Source: Streptomyces sp. 130 (GTDB lineage: Bacteria > Actinomycetota > Actinomycetes > Streptomycetales > Streptomycetaceae). Taken from it: DNA of 64,000 nt. This document shows positions 10,225-21,427 of this stretch, in pieces (position 1 is the first letter of the stretch; every line of letters starts with the position of its first letter). The stretch covers positions 1 through 64,000 of the forward strand of contig NZ_VJNO01000007.1 of NCBI RefSeq assembly GCF_007096885.1. The letters are read 5' to 3'. Under the pieces are notes generated by a model, which made no database searches, was not told where the DNA came from, and saw only the letters and a program-made list of their open reading frames with translations. The position numbers were made by a program, and so were the translations under genes.

Positions 10225-11217
10225 ATGCAGGCAGACGCGCCCCGAGACATACCCGCCCCGACCACCTCGCCCGAGCCACGCGCCCACGCCACCCGGTCCG
10301 GGTCGCGCGGGACCGGCCGGTCCCGCACCGGGCCCAGTCTCCTCGCGCGCGGCGCGGCCCGGGACCCGTACCGCTTCTACCGGATGCTGCGCGAGCAGCA
10401 CCCGCTCAGTTACGACGCGCCCCTCGGGGCCTGGCTGATCAGCCGGTACGACGATGTGACCGCAGCCCTCACCGACCCCCGGTTCACCGGCTTTCCGCAG
10501 GACGGGGCGCCCCGGGGCGGGCCCGCGCCGCTCGGTCTGTGCCACGGCAGCCCGCGCTGCCTGCCCGCCGACCGCTACACCGTGGTGACCGGCACCGTCC
10601 CCGGCGCCCTCGCCGAGCGCGTGCAGCGCACCGCCCATGTGCTCGCCCGGCGGATCGCCCGCAGCCCCCGGGCCGACCTGGTCGAGGAGTTCTGCCGCTG
10701 GCTGCCCGCCGCGCCGGCCGGGAACGGGCCCTGCGCCCGGGACACCGCCCTGCGCCGGACCGTGCTCGCCTCGCTCCTCGCCAACCTGCTGGACGACCCC
10801 GACCTGCTGGCCGCCCTGCGCATCGAACCCGCGCTCACCGGGCGGGCCTGGACCGAGTCGCTGCGCCGCGACCCGCCGGTCCAGGTCGTCCTGCGCCGCA
10901 CGGTCGCCGAGGTCACCCTCAGCGGCGGCACCCTCCCGGCGCGGGCGCCCGTCGCCTGCCTCGTCGGGGCCGCCGCGCGCGACCCCGGGCGGTTCGCGGC
11001 CCCGGACACCTTCGACCCGTTCCGTCCGGACCAGGACCGCACGCTGACCGGCCCGCCGGGCTGCCCGGCCGTGGCGCTCAGCCGGCTGGAGGCCGAACAG
11101 GGGCTGCGCGCCCTGCTCGACGCGATGCCCCGGCTCCGCTGGGCGGAGGGCTTCCGCCCGGCCGCCACCGGCCTGCTCACGAGGGGCCCGCGCTCCCTCC
11201 TCGTCCGGCCCGGCTGA
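10225..11217 (+). CDS. Degenerate cytochrome P450-like protein
   Basis: 330 residues against about 400 for bacterial P450s. The N-terminus resembles CYP proteins (LLARGAARDPYRFYRMLREQ; GAWLISRYDDVTAALTDPRF). The K-helix ExxR survives in TESLRRDPPVQ, and the later ARDPGRFAAPDTFDPFRPD block is intact. The I-helix oxygen-activating A/G-G-x-D/E-T-T motif is missing, and the heme loop reads TGPPGCPAVALSRLE instead of FGxGxHxCLG, keeping only the Cys. It may have lost monooxygenase chemistry. The ATG follows a GGGGGA sequence. A 23-bp hairpin follows the stop. Confidence 0.7.
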   Translation: MQADAPRDIPAPTTSPEPRAHATRSGSRGTGRSRTGPSLLARGAARDPYRFYRMLREQHPLSYDAPLGAWLISRYDDVTAALTDPRFTGFPQDGAPRGGPAPLGLCHGSPRCLPADRYTVVTGTVPGALAERVQRTAHVLARRIARSPRADLVEEFCRWLPAAPAGNGPCARDTALRRTVLASLLANLLDDPDLLAALRIEPALTGRAWTESLRRDPPVQVVLRRTVAEVTLSGGTLPARAPVACLVGAAARDPGRFAAPDTFDPFRPDQDRTLTGPPGCPAVALSRLEAEQGLRALLDAMPRLRWAEGFRPAATGLLTRGPRSLLVRPG

Positions 11218-11271
11218 GGGCCTGTCGTCCAGCTGCCGTCTGCCGCTCGACGGCAGCTGGACGACAGGCCC
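11218..11271. terminator. Perfect 23-bp stem hairpin between convergent genes
   Basis: Bases 11218-11240 pair perfectly with 11249-11271 across the 8-nt loop TGCCGCTC. The P450-like gene ends at 11217 and treY ends at 11278 on the other strand, so this is well placed as a bidirectional terminator. The arm starts GGGCCTGTCGTC and ends CCGTC, the same outer sequences as the hairpin at 58201-58270, although the inner six bases differ. Confidence 0.8.
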
Positions 11272-11277
11272 CCAGCC

Positions 11278-13644
11278 TCACCCGCGTACCAGCAACGCCA
11301 CCGGGCGGTCCGCGAAGAGCTCCGCCACCTCCGCCGTGCCGCCCGCGAAGGTGCGGCCCGGCGCGAGGAGGTCCCGCCACACGCCCTCGTCCGGCAGGGC
11401 CAGCCGGGTGCCCCGCCAGCCGCCCGACTCCGCGAGCCGCAGCGACAGCCGGGTCACCGCCGTGACGACCTCGCCGGAGCGGCAGAAGGCCAGGCAGTGC
11501 GAGGCCGCCGGGCCCGAGGCGCGCAGCGGGGCGTACGTGCCCGACTCGCCGAACACCGCGGGCCGCTCCCGGCGCAGCCGCAGCGCCACTCCGGTCAGCT
11601 CGGCCTTCTCGTCGACGGGCTCGTCCGGCGACGGCTCCCGGAACGGCCGCCGGTTGTCCGGGTCGACCAGGGCCAGATACGTGCGTTCGGTGCCCTGGTA
11701 GAGATCCGGCACCCCCGGCATCGTCAGGTGCACCAGCGCCGCGCCCAGCGACTGCGCCCGCACATGCGCGGCGAGCGGCGCGGCGAACTCCTCCACTAGG
11801 GACCGCACCGGGCCGGCGTCCGCGGCCGGCCCGGCGGCCACGAAGTCCGACGCCATCCGCTCGTACACCGGATCGGGCTCCGTCCAGCTGGTGAACAGGC
11901 CCGACTCGCGCACCGCCTTCAGCAGCGCCGGCTCCAGCCGCGCCGCCCGCTCGTCGGCCGGGATGCCCGCGCAGCCGACCGCCGTCTGCCACGCCTGCCA
12001 GGCCAGCTGCGGATCGGGCGCCGCCTGGGCGGACCGCCCGAGCCCCGCCACCAGTCCCGCCCACCGCCCGGGGCACTGGGACAGCACCGCGATGCCCGCC
12101 CGCACATCGGCGCTGCGCTTGGTGTCATGCGTCGTCAGGGCCGTCCCGGTGGCGGGCCAGTCGCGGGCGAGCCGGGCGCAGAAGGCGTGGAAGTCCTCCG
12201 GCTCGACGGCCGGGTGCCCCGGGTCGCCGCCCACCTCGTTGGCCGAGATCAGCGGCAGATAGCGGTAGTACGCGGTGTCCTCGACCGCCTTCGCCCGCAG
12301 CGCGGACGCGGTCTGCGCGAACCGGGCGCAGAACGCCGCCCGGTCCCCGCCGCCCCCCAGCCGCCCGAGCGCCAGATCCCGCACCACGTCGACCGCCGAC
12401 GCCTCCTCACGTACCGCGAACACCGCCTTGGCGTCGCTCACCGTCGTCGCGTCGAGCGTCGCCTCCGCGGCCTCGGAGCAGAGGCCGCCCGCCGTCACGT
12501 ACGGGCGGTAGACCGGGACGCGGACCAGCAGCTCGCGGATGGCGGTGCGCAGCGCCCAGGGGGCGTGGTCGCGCAGCGCGGGGTCGCCGGCGCAGATCCG
12601 GGAGGCGAGGCGGGTCAGCAGCTCGGTCTCCGCCGCCAGTTCATGGGTGACGACGCGGTACGCGGCCCGGCGCACGGTCGCCGTCCAGTGGCCGCCCCGG
12701 TCACCGGCCGGGGACGCGGCCTCGCGGTAGTGGCCCAGCAGCTCGGCGGCGCCCCGGGGGTCGGTGAAGAGGCCGTCGATCCGGTACAGCGCGTCGTAGC
12801 CGGTGGTCCCGGCGACGGCCCAGCCGGCCGGCAGCCGCTCGGAGCCGGTGAGGATCTTCTCCACCACCGTCCACACCCGGCCGCTCGCCTCGGAGAGCCG
12901 TTCCAGATAGCCGGCCGGGTCGGCGAGACCGTCCGGGTGGTCGATCCGCAGACCGTCGGCCACCCCGTCCCGGACCAGTTCGAGGATCTTGCCGTGGGTG
13001 GCGGCGAAGACCTCCGGGTCCTCGACGCGCACCCCGATCAGGTCCGAGATGGTGAAGAACCGCCGGTAGTTCAGCTCGGTGCGGGCCAGCCGCCACCAGC
13101 CGAGCCGGTAGTGCTGGGCGTCCAGCAGCTCGGGGAGCGGCAGGCGGGCGGTGCCCTCGCGCAGCGGGAACTCCTGCTCGCCGTAGCGCAGCACCTCGCC
13201 GTCGACCCGCATCCGCGCCATCTCGTCGCCGATCCGGCCGCCCAGCACCGGCAGCAGCATCCGCCCGTCGCCGGCCGCCCAGTCGATGTCGAACCACCGG
13301 GCGTACGGGGACTGAGGGCCCTCGCGCAGCACCTCGCGCAGGGCGTGGTTGTGGACGGGGTCGGCCGCCATGTGGTTGGGCACGATGTCCAGGACCAGGC
13401 CGAGGCCGTGCTCCCGGGCGGTGCGCGCGAGGCGGCGCAGCCCCTCCTCACCGCCCAGCTCGGCCCGGACCCGGCCGTGGTCGGTGACGTCGTAGCCGTG
13501 CCGGGAGCCCGGCACCGCTTCCAGGACCGGGGAGAGGTGCAGATGGGAGACGCCGAGCGAGGCGAGGTACGGCACGGCGTCCTCGGCGGCGCGGAACGGG
13601 AACTCCGGCTGGAGCTGGAGCCGGTACGTGGCGGTAGGCGTCAT
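11278..13644 (-). CDS. treY: Malto-oligosyltrehalose synthase
   Basis: A GH13 enzyme of about 788 residues that rearranges the reducing-end alpha-1,4 bond of maltodextrin to alpha,alpha-1,1. The signature blocks are present: ATYRLQLQPEFPF at the N-terminus, DIVPNHMA, DGLRIDHPDGL with the catalytic Asp, VVEKILTG with the acid Glu, and TTHDTKRSADVRA. ATG 13644 is taken as the start because homology begins there; a GTG at 13662 is also open. It lies downstream of treX on the same strand; treZ, acting next, is further along. Confidence 0.93.
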   Translation of the reverse strand: MTPTATYRLQLQPEFPFRAAEDAVPYLASLGVSHLHLSPVLEAVPGSRHGYDVTDHGRVRAELGGEEGLRRLARTAREHGLGLVLDIVPNHMAADPVHNHALREVLREGPQSPYARWFDIDWAAGDGRMLLPVLGGRIGDEMARMRVDGEVLRYGEQEFPLREGTARLPLPELLDAQHYRLGWWRLARTELNYRRFFTISDLIGVRVEDPEVFAATHGKILELVRDGVADGLRIDHPDGLADPAGYLERLSEASGRVWTVVEKILTGSERLPAGWAVAGTTGYDALYRIDGLFTDPRGAAELLGHYREAASPAGDRGGHWTATVRRAAYRVVTHELAAETELLTRLASRICAGDPALRDHAPWALRTAIRELLVRVPVYRPYVTAGGLCSEAAEATLDATTVSDAKAVFAVREEASAVDVVRDLALGRLGGGGDRAAFCARFAQTASALRAKAVEDTAYYRYLPLISANEVGGDPGHPAVEPEDFHAFCARLARDWPATGTALTTHDTKRSADVRAGIAVLSQCPGRWAGLVAGLGRSAQAAPDPQLAWQAWQTAVGCAGIPADERAARLEPALLKAVRESGLFTSWTEPDPVYERMASDFVAAGPAADAGPVRSLVEEFAAPLAAHVRAQSLGAALVHLTMPGVPDLYQGTERTYLALVDPDNRRPFREPSPDEPVDEKAELTGVALRLRRERPAVFGESGTYAPLRASGPAASHCLAFCRSGEVVTAVTRLSLRLAESGGWRGTRLALPDEGVWRDLLAPGRTFAGGTAEVAELFADRPVALLVRG

Positions 13645-13696
13645 GGAAGGCTTCGTACCCACATCGGGGCCGGCTGTGTCACCCCGCCCGGCACAA

Positions 13697-13730
13697 GGGC
13701 CTGTCCGGCGGATCGGGGCCGGACAGGCCC
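13697..13730 (-). terminator. 12-bp stem hairpin between treX and treY
   Basis: GGGCCTGTCCGG at 13697-13708 pairs perfectly with 13719-13730 (10-nt loop). It lies between the treX stop and the treY start. It carries the 11-mer CTGTCCGGCGG (13701-13711), which is also the terminal repeat of the MITE-like element at 42799-42990. Confidence 0.6.
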
Positions 13731-13770
13731 TGGGCCCGGCGGGGTGGCGCGGGCGGTCCCGCGAGACCGG

Positions 13771-15939
<2,169 letters not shown>

Positions 15940-16312
15940 GGATTCGACTCTTCCCGTCCTGCCGCGGTCGCCCTGGGGAACGCGGGCCGCCTGGTCGCGG
16001 GGCCCGTCGTCCCAGATCTTCCCCGAAAGAGTGCCCCTTACCTAGGACGTCGGCCCGTCGGTCAACCTCGTGCCTCTCCGTGTCGCCCGGAACCGGCCTC
16101 GGATCGCCCCCGGTCCGCGGCTGTCCGGTTCCCGGTCCTCGCTGGGGTGTTTAATCACTATGAATCCGCTCACTCCCGTCGAACCCGCCGACCGGAACGT
16201 GTTTGATTCCATGGGGAGTTGGTAAAGGAGCCTGCGCATCCGGCTGCACCGGCTCCCGCTCCCGGAGTACCCTTCCTTGATCGTTGGTGGGGGAGTGGAA
16301 GGCGGTGCGTGG
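15940..16312. other. Intergenic region upstream of treX and the HEPN gene
   Basis: This 373-bp divergent region has AT-richer patches around 16036-16046 and 16149-16163 (TTTAATCACTATGAA), likely promoters. A GGAGCC...GGCTCC inverted repeat lies near 16226-16253. No convincing gene is seen; a short open frame at 16042-16239 on the minus strand lacks codon bias and a Shine-Dalgarno. Confidence 0.4.
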
Positions 16313-17545
16313 GTGAGCTCGGGAGGGTTCGAGCTGCCCCCGGGTGACGCGGGTCACGAGGGGGACGTGGCCGAGGTCCCGCCCGGGGCGGTATCGCTGG
16401 CACAGCCCCTGGAGATCGGCGCGGAGCTGGACTGGGACGCCGACGCCTGGAGCGAGGTGCGCACGCGCGCCCAGCGGGCCGGGCGCGCCTATATCTGGCT
16501 GAATCTGGTCGAACAGCGGCTGCGCGCCGTCGTCGCGGCGGTGCTCCGGCCGATCTACGAGCCCGTGCACGGCGAGGACTGGGTGGTGGCCGCCGCCGGG
16601 CCCGCCGGCCAGGAGTGGGTGCAGCGCGCGGTCGCCGTGCGCGAGGTCTCCCGCCGCAAGGGCTATCTGCTCGACCCGGCCGACGACAACGTCCTCAGCT
16701 TCCTCACGCTGCCCCAGCTCCGCGAGCTGATGGTCCAGCACTGGCCCTGCTTCGAGCCGTACTTCGACGACCGCCGCGATGTCGAACTGGCACTCGACGA
16801 GCTGGAGGTCGCCCGCAACGTCGTCTCCCGCAACCGCGCGCTCAACGAGGCGGTGCTCGCCCAGGCCGAGCGGGCCTCCGCCCGGCTCCTGGAGATGCTG
16901 GGCAGCGGCGCGGGGGTGCCCTCCGCCGACCGGCTTCCGGTCGACGCCGTCGAGGAGCTGGTCGGCGACCGGTACGCGGACGTGGTCTCCGTCCACTCCG
17001 ACCGGGTGCGCCTCCAGCGCCAGCTGCCCGCCGAGGACCTGTTCGGCGACGCCCGGCGGCTCGACGCGATCGGCATCGGGCTCAACCTGCTGGTGCAGAA
17101 CTTCTCCGGACGCCGCCTCATCCGGCTCGCCGAGTCGGGATGCCGCATCCGGCTGCTCTTCATCAACCCGGCCAGCAGCGCGGTCAAACGCCGTGAGCGG
17201 GAGCTCGGCCTGAAGAAGGGCGAGCTGAGCCGGTCCGTCGAGATGAACATCCTGCACACCCGCCGGGTGCGCGCCAAGCTCCGCGACCCGGACGCCTTCC
17301 AGATCCACGTCTTCGACGAGACCCCGCGCTTCACGGCCTATCTGGTGGACGGCGACGGGGCCGACGCGGTCGGGGTCGTCCAGACCTATCTGCGCCGGGC
17401 GCGCGGCATGGAGGCGCCGGTGCTGGTGCTGCGCGGCGGCGGGCGTGCGGTGGTCCGGGCGGGGCAGGGGTACGAACACGGGCTGTTCGAGACGTACCGC
17501 GAGGAGTTCGAGTCGGTGTGGACGGACTCCCGGCCGGTCTCCTGA
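16313..17545 (+). CDS. SAV2148-family HEPN domain protein
   Basis: About 410 residues. I recognise it as the streptomycete SAV2148 family, which is highly conserved within the genus. The N-terminal half is helical (AGRAYIWLNLVEQRLRAVV, then LTLPQLRELMVQHWPCFEPYF) and corresponds to the HEPN part. The C-terminal part from about residue 225 (GIGLNLLVQNFSGRRLIRLAESG, then LFINPASSAV) resembles a phospholipase-D-like domain, as in other effector proteins. The biochemical role is not established. The GTG at 16313 is chosen by similarity of the SSGGFELPPGD start; an in-frame ATC/GTG region upstream stays open to 16277. Confidence 0.85.
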   Translation: MSSGGFELPPGDAGHEGDVAEVPPGAVSLAQPLEIGAELDWDADAWSEVRTRAQRAGRAYIWLNLVEQRLRAVVAAVLRPIYEPVHGEDWVVAAAGPAGQEWVQRAVAVREVSRRKGYLLDPADDNVLSFLTLPQLRELMVQHWPCFEPYFDDRRDVELALDELEVARNVVSRNRALNEAVLAQAERASARLLEMLGSGAGVPSADRLPVDAVEELVGDRYADVVSVHSDRVRLQRQLPAEDLFGDARRLDAIGIGLNLLVQNFSGRRLIRLAESGCRIRLLFINPASSAVKRRERELGLKKGELSRSVEMNILHTRRVRAKLRDPDAFQIHVFDETPRFTAYLVDGDGADAVGVVQTYLRRARGMEAPVLVLRGGGRAVVRAGQGYEHGLFETYREEFESVWTDSRPVS

Positions 17546-17612
17546 GCGGCGTTGTCAGTGGCCCGTGCGAGGGTGGTCGTCATCCGGGGGAGCACCATGA
17601 AGGAGGTACGGG

Positions 17613-18341
17613 ATGAGCTGGCACCGGCACGCGCTGGTCGGCTTCGATCTGGAGACGACGGGGACGGACCCGCTGGAGGCCCGGATCGTGACGGCCGCGG
17701 TCATCGCGGTGGACGACCGGGACGGTGAGCCGGCGGCCCGGCACACCTGGCTGGCCGACCCGGGCATCCGCATCCCGGCCCAGGCGTCCGCGATCCACGG
17801 CATCAGCAGCGAGCGGGCGGCGGCGGAGGGCCGGCCCGCCCGCGAGGTGGCCGACGAGATCGCCGACACGCTGGCCGGCTACTGGCGCCGGGGCGTCCCG
17901 GTCGTCGCGTACAACGCCGCCTTCGACCTGACGCTGCTCACCGCCGAACTGCACCGCCACGGACTGACCCCGCTCGCCGACCGGCTGGACGGCGCGCCCA
18001 TCGGCCCCGTCATCGATCCGTACACCATCGACCGCGCGGTCGACCGCTACCGCAAGGGCAAGCGCAATCTGGAGGCGGTCTGCGTCGAGTACGGCGTGGT
18101 CCACGGCGGCGCCCACGACGCGGCGGCGGACGCGCTGGCCGCGGTCCGGGTGGCGTACGCGATAGCCGCCCGCCACCGCGTCGTCGCCGAACTCCCGGCG
18201 GACGCGCTGCACGCCCGCCAGATCACCTGGCACGCGAAGTGGGCGGCGGACTTCCAGGACTTCCTCCGCCGCAAGGGCTCCCCGGACGCGGTGGTGGACG
18301 GCCAGTGGCCGCTCAGGGAGCCGGTGCGCACGACCGCCTGA
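17613..18341 (+). CDS. DEDDh-family 3'-5' exonuclease (DnaQ-like)
   Basis: 242 residues with an RNase-T/DnaQ exonuclease domain. Exo I is GFDLETTG (D12, E14), exo II is VAYNAAFDLTLL and exo III is GGAHDAAADALA, with the DEDDh His-x4-Asp spacing. It would degrade single-stranded DNA or RNA ends or proofread. The start is clear: AAGGAGG at 17599-17605, 7 bp before the ATG. The C-terminal 45 residues (ARQITWHAKWAADFQDFLRRKG) are typical of the stand-alone Streptomyces proteins. Confidence 0.9.
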   Translation: MSWHRHALVGFDLETTGTDPLEARIVTAAVIAVDDRDGEPAARHTWLADPGIRIPAQASAIHGISSERAAAEGRPAREVADEIADTLAGYWRRGVPVVAYNAAFDLTLLTAELHRHGLTPLADRLDGAPIGPVIDPYTIDRAVDRYRKGKRNLEAVCVEYGVVHGGAHDAAADALAAVRVAYAIAARHRVVAELPADALHARQITWHAKWAADFQDFLRRKGSPDAVVDGQWPLREPVRTTA

Positions 18342-18444
18342 CGGCGGGTGTTCCATCCGGCCGCGTGCCCTCGACCGCCGGACGGGCTCGACCGCACCGT
18401 CGGCACGGCGCGGGCAGCCTCGCGTGCCGGACACCCGGGCCGGC

Positions 18445-19311
18445 TCAGAACGGATACCACCGCACCGAAGGGTCACCGTCCCGCAGCGACGCCACACGGC
18501 GCCGGAACTCCGCGAGAGCGGCCCCGTTCACCGGCGCGTGCTGCGCCACCCACGCACAGCTCGCCGTCTCCCGGGCCCCCCGCAGCACCCCGCACCCGTC
18601 CCACTCCCGCACATCCCACCCGTACGCCTCGGTGAACGCCTCGTACGCGTCCGCCGCCAGCCCGTACCGGTCGCGGGACAGCGCGAGGACCACCAGGTCG
18701 TGTTCCCGCAGATCACAGGAGAAGGTCTCCAGGTCCACCAGGACCGGCCCGTCCGCCCCGACGTGCACGTTGCGCGCCAGCGCGTCCCCGTGGATCGGCC
18801 CCGGCGGCAGATGCGGGACCAGCGCCGCAGCCGCCGCCGCGAACCCGTCGCGCCGCTCGCGCAGATACGCCGCGTCGGCCGGATCGATCGCGTCGCCCGC
18901 CAGCCGCAGCCACCGCTCGACGCCGCCCAGCAGCTCCCGGCGCGGCAGCGCGAAGTCCTCCGGCGCGGGCAGCGCGTGGACGGCGGTGAGCAGCGGGGCC
19001 AGGTCGCGCGGCTCGGCGGGCCGCACCGCCTCGGGCAGCCGGTGCCACACGGTCACCGGATGACCCTCGACCTGCCGCGCCCCCTCCTCGGCGGCCCGCA
19101 CGGCGGGGACACCGGACGCCGCGAGCCACCGGGCGACGGCGACCTCGCGCCCGGCCCGTTCCAGCAGCTCGGGGTGGCGCGCGGCGTCCCGGCCGACCTT
19201 GACCACGAGGCCGTCGGCCGCGAACACCGCGTTCTCGCCGAGGGCCAGCAGCTCCGCGCCCCCGGGGAACCCGGCGGCGGCCAGCACCTCGCGCGCTTCC
19301 ATCTCGTTCAT
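18445..19311 (-). CDS. Aminoglycoside-phosphotransferase-like kinase
   Basis: 288 residues with the APH/choline kinase fold. The ATP-anchoring lysine is in GLVVKVGRD (about 38), the catalytic loop is IHGDALARNVHV (about 182) and the metal-binding Asp is in VLVDLETFS (about 199). Such proteins are common in Streptomyces and phosphorylate small molecules or act in resistance; no substrate is indicated. The upstream leader has no clear Shine-Dalgarno. Confidence 0.82.
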   Translation of the reverse strand: MNEMEAREVLAAAGFPGGAELLALGENAVFAADGLVVKVGRDAARHPELLERAGREVAVARWLAASGVPAVRAAEEGARQVEGHPVTVWHRLPEAVRPAEPRDLAPLLTAVHALPAPEDFALPRRELLGGVERWLRLAGDAIDPADAAYLRERRDGFAAAAAALVPHLPPGPIHGDALARNVHVGADGPVLVDLETFSCDLREHDLVVLALSRDRYGLAADAYEAFTEAYGWDVREWDGCGVLRGARETASCAWVAQHAPVNGAALAEFRRRVASLRDGDPSVRWYPF

Positions 19312-19637
19312 GGTCCGATTTTCGCATCCGTGCAGGCTGGCTTGACGAACCGGCAGCCCGTCAGCACGATGACGGAGGCCACCTGACCGGCCAGAACGGC
19401 AAGCAGCCGGTCGAACGTCGCAAAGGGGGCCCAGGGCATTTCGTTCGGATCATGCCGGGCTCGCGGGCTCTGGCACCGCACCTCGCGGCGTTGTCGTCGA
19501 TCACCAACGCTCCTTCCCCGAGTTCTCGGCTGCGCTCGAACAGGGGAGATCCCATCTGTCTCGATCCTCCGCCTTGCGATGCACGGCACCAGAGCCCGCT
19601 CCCTGATCCGGCCTGACCCAAACGAAAGGCCCTACGC
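19312..19637. other. Intergenic region with diverged repeat and importer promoter
   Basis: 326 bp between the kinase gene and the sugar ABC operon. It carries the 35-bp repeat copy at 19519-19553 (listed separately). A 93-codon open frame on the minus strand (19308-19589) has atypical third-position composition and no recognisable domain, so it is not called. The sugar operon promoter must lie here, since the permease ATG at 19638 follows an AACGAAAGG sequence. Confidence 0.4.
19519..19553 (-). repeat. 35-bp intergenic repeat shared with the MITE-like element
   Basis: Bases 19519-19553 match the reverse complement of 42908-42942 at 32 of 35 positions. They share CGAGTTCTCGGCT at one end and CAGGGGAGATCCC at the other. 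The rest of the 42.8-kb element is not recognisable here, so this is a remnant or a shorter family member. Confidence 0.7.
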
Positions 19638-20591
19638 ATGACATCGGCAAGCGCAACCGTGGGTTCCGGACGCCACGGGCCGCCCGGCAAGCGCTCCGGC
19701 GAGCGCACCGAGGGCCGGCTCGACCGGGGCGCCGGCACCTGGTTCCTGGTGCTCCCCGCCCTGATCCCGATCCTGGTCCTGAGCGTCGGCCCGCTGCTCT
19801 ACGGGGTCGCGCTGGCCTTCACCGACGCCCAGTCCGGCCGCACCCGCGCCACGCAGTGGACCGGCACGCTGAACTTCCAGGACCTGCTGCACGACGGACT
19901 GTTCTGGGAGTCGTTCCGGATCGGCCTGGTGTGGGCGGTCGGCGTCACCGTGCCGCAGTTCGTGCTGGCCCTCGGCCTGGCCCTGCTGCTCAACGAGAAC
20001 CTGCGGATGCGCTGGCTGGCCCGGGCGCTGGCGATCATCCCGTGGGCGATGCCCGAGGTCGTCGTCGGCATCATGTGGCGCCTCGTCTACAACCCGGACG
20101 CCGGCATCCTCAACGAGACCATCCGCGACCTGGGCCTCGGGGACGGCCGGGACTGGCTGACCGGGCTCGCGACCGCGCTGCCCGCCGTGATCGTCGTCGG
20201 CGTCTGGTCCGGGATGCCGCAGACCACGGTCGCCCTGCTCGCCGGGCTACAGAACACCCCGCAGGAACTCCACGAGGCCGCCGCGCTGGACGGGGCGGGC
20301 GCCTGGCGCCGGTTCCGCACGGTGACCTGGCCCGCCATCAGGCCGGTCGCCCTGTCCATCACCGCGCTCAACTTCATCTGGAACTTCAACTCCTTCGCCC
20401 TGGTCTACGTCCTGACCAGCGGGGGTCCCGGCGGCCGGACCCGGCTGCCGATGCTCTTCGCCTACGAGGAGGCGTTCCGCTACGGGCAGTTCGGCTACGC
20501 CGCCGCGATGGGCTGTGTGATGGTCGCGGTGGTCTCCGTGCTCCTCGCCGTGTATCTCGCCGGGCGGCTCAGGGGAGGCGACGACCGATGA
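19638..20591 (+). CDS. Carbohydrate ABC transporter permease (MalF type)
   Basis: 317 residues with about six membrane segments, starting LVLPALIPILVLSVGPLLYG after a charged N-terminus. The cytoplasmic EAA loop that contacts the ATPase is visible as ELHEAAALDGAGAWRRFRTVTWPAI. It is the first gene of a three-gene importer operon overlapping the next gene by ATGA. No ATPase is encoded here, so a shared MsiK-type ATPase elsewhere is expected, as is usual in Streptomyces. Confidence 0.92.
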   Translation: MTSASATVGSGRHGPPGKRSGERTEGRLDRGAGTWFLVLPALIPILVLSVGPLLYGVALAFTDAQSGRTRATQWTGTLNFQDLLHDGLFWESFRIGLVWAVGVTVPQFVLALGLALLLNENLRMRWLARALAIIPWAMPEVVVGIMWRLVYNPDAGILNETIRDLGLGDGRDWLTGLATALPAVIVVGVWSGMPQTTVALLAGLQNTPQELHEAAALDGAGAWRRFRTVTWPAIRPVALSITALNFIWNFNSFALVYVLTSGGPGGRTRLPMLFAYEEAFRYGQFGYAAAMGCVMVAVVSVLLAVYLAGRLRGGDDR

Positions 20592-21427
20592 GCATGCGCA
20601 CCAGAAGGTCCGTGCGCGCCGGGCAGTACGTGGCGCTGCTGTGCTACCTGGTCTTCCTGGCGTTCCCCTTCCTGTGGCTGATCTCCACAGCCTTCAAGCC
20701 CGCCCCCGAGCTGGGCTCCCTGCACCCGACCTGGATTCCGCACCACCCGACGCTGGACAACTTCCGGCAGGCGTTCGACGAGCAGCCGTTGCTGCGGGCC
20801 ACCGCCAACTCGCTGGCCGCCGCGCTCTCGGCCGGGCTGATCGCCGTCCTGATCGCGACCCCGATGGCCTATGTGATGGCCCGCCACCGCACCCGCCTCG
20901 CCACGGCCGCCACCGGCTGGGTGGTGGTCAGCCAGGCGTTCCCCTTCGTCCTGCTGATCATTCCGCTCTTCCTGGTCCTGAAGAACCTGCACCTGATCAA
21001 CACCCTCTGGGGCCTGATCCTGGTCTACGTGGTCTGGGCGCTGCCCTTCGCGCTGTGGATGCTCGTCGGTTACGTACGGGCCGTGCCGCGCGAGCTGGAG
21101 GAGGCGGCGGCGGTCGACGGGGCCGGGCGGCTGCGGACACTGGTCTCGGTCACCGCCCCGCTGCTGGCCCCGGGAATCGTCGCCACGGCCCTCTTCGCGT
21201 TCATCACCGCGTGGAACGAGTTCTTCTTCGCGCTCGTCCTCCTCAAGACCCCGGAGAAGCAGACCTTGCCGGTCGTACTGACGCACTTCCTCGGCGCCGA
21301 GGGGGCCGCCGACCTCGGGCCGCTCGCCGCCGCCGCGTTCCTCGCCACCCTCCCCTCGCTCGTGCTGTTCGCCGTGATCCAGCGGCGGATCACCGGCGGC
21401 ATGCTGGCCGGGGCGGTGAAGAACTGA
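20588..21427 (+). CDS. Carbohydrate ABC transporter permease (MalG type)
   Basis: 279 residues with six predicted membrane segments (YVALLCYLVFLAFPFLWLIS at the N-terminus). The EAA loop is LEEAAAVDGAGRLRTLVSVTAPLLAPG. The start overlaps the upstream permease stop (ATGA at 20588-20591), indicating translational coupling. It forms the heterodimeric channel with the MalF-type partner. Confidence 0.93.
   Translation: MSMRTRRSVRAGQYVALLCYLVFLAFPFLWLISTAFKPAPELGSLHPTWIPHHPTLDNFRQAFDEQPLLRATANSLAAALSAGLIAVLIATPMAYVMARHRTRLATAATGWVVVSQAFPFVLLIIPLFLVLKNLHLINTLWGLILVYVVWALPFALWMLVGYVRAVPRELEEAAAVDGAGRLRTLVSVTAPLLAPGIVATALFAFITAWNEFFFALVLLKTPEKQTLPVVLTHFLGAEGAADLGPLAAAAFLATLPSLVLFAVIQRRITGGMLAGAVKN

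Noticed and set aside
19308..19589. A 93-codon minus-strand frame as a gene
   Set aside because: Third-position GC is low for this genome, no domain is recognised, and it overlaps the diverged repeat.
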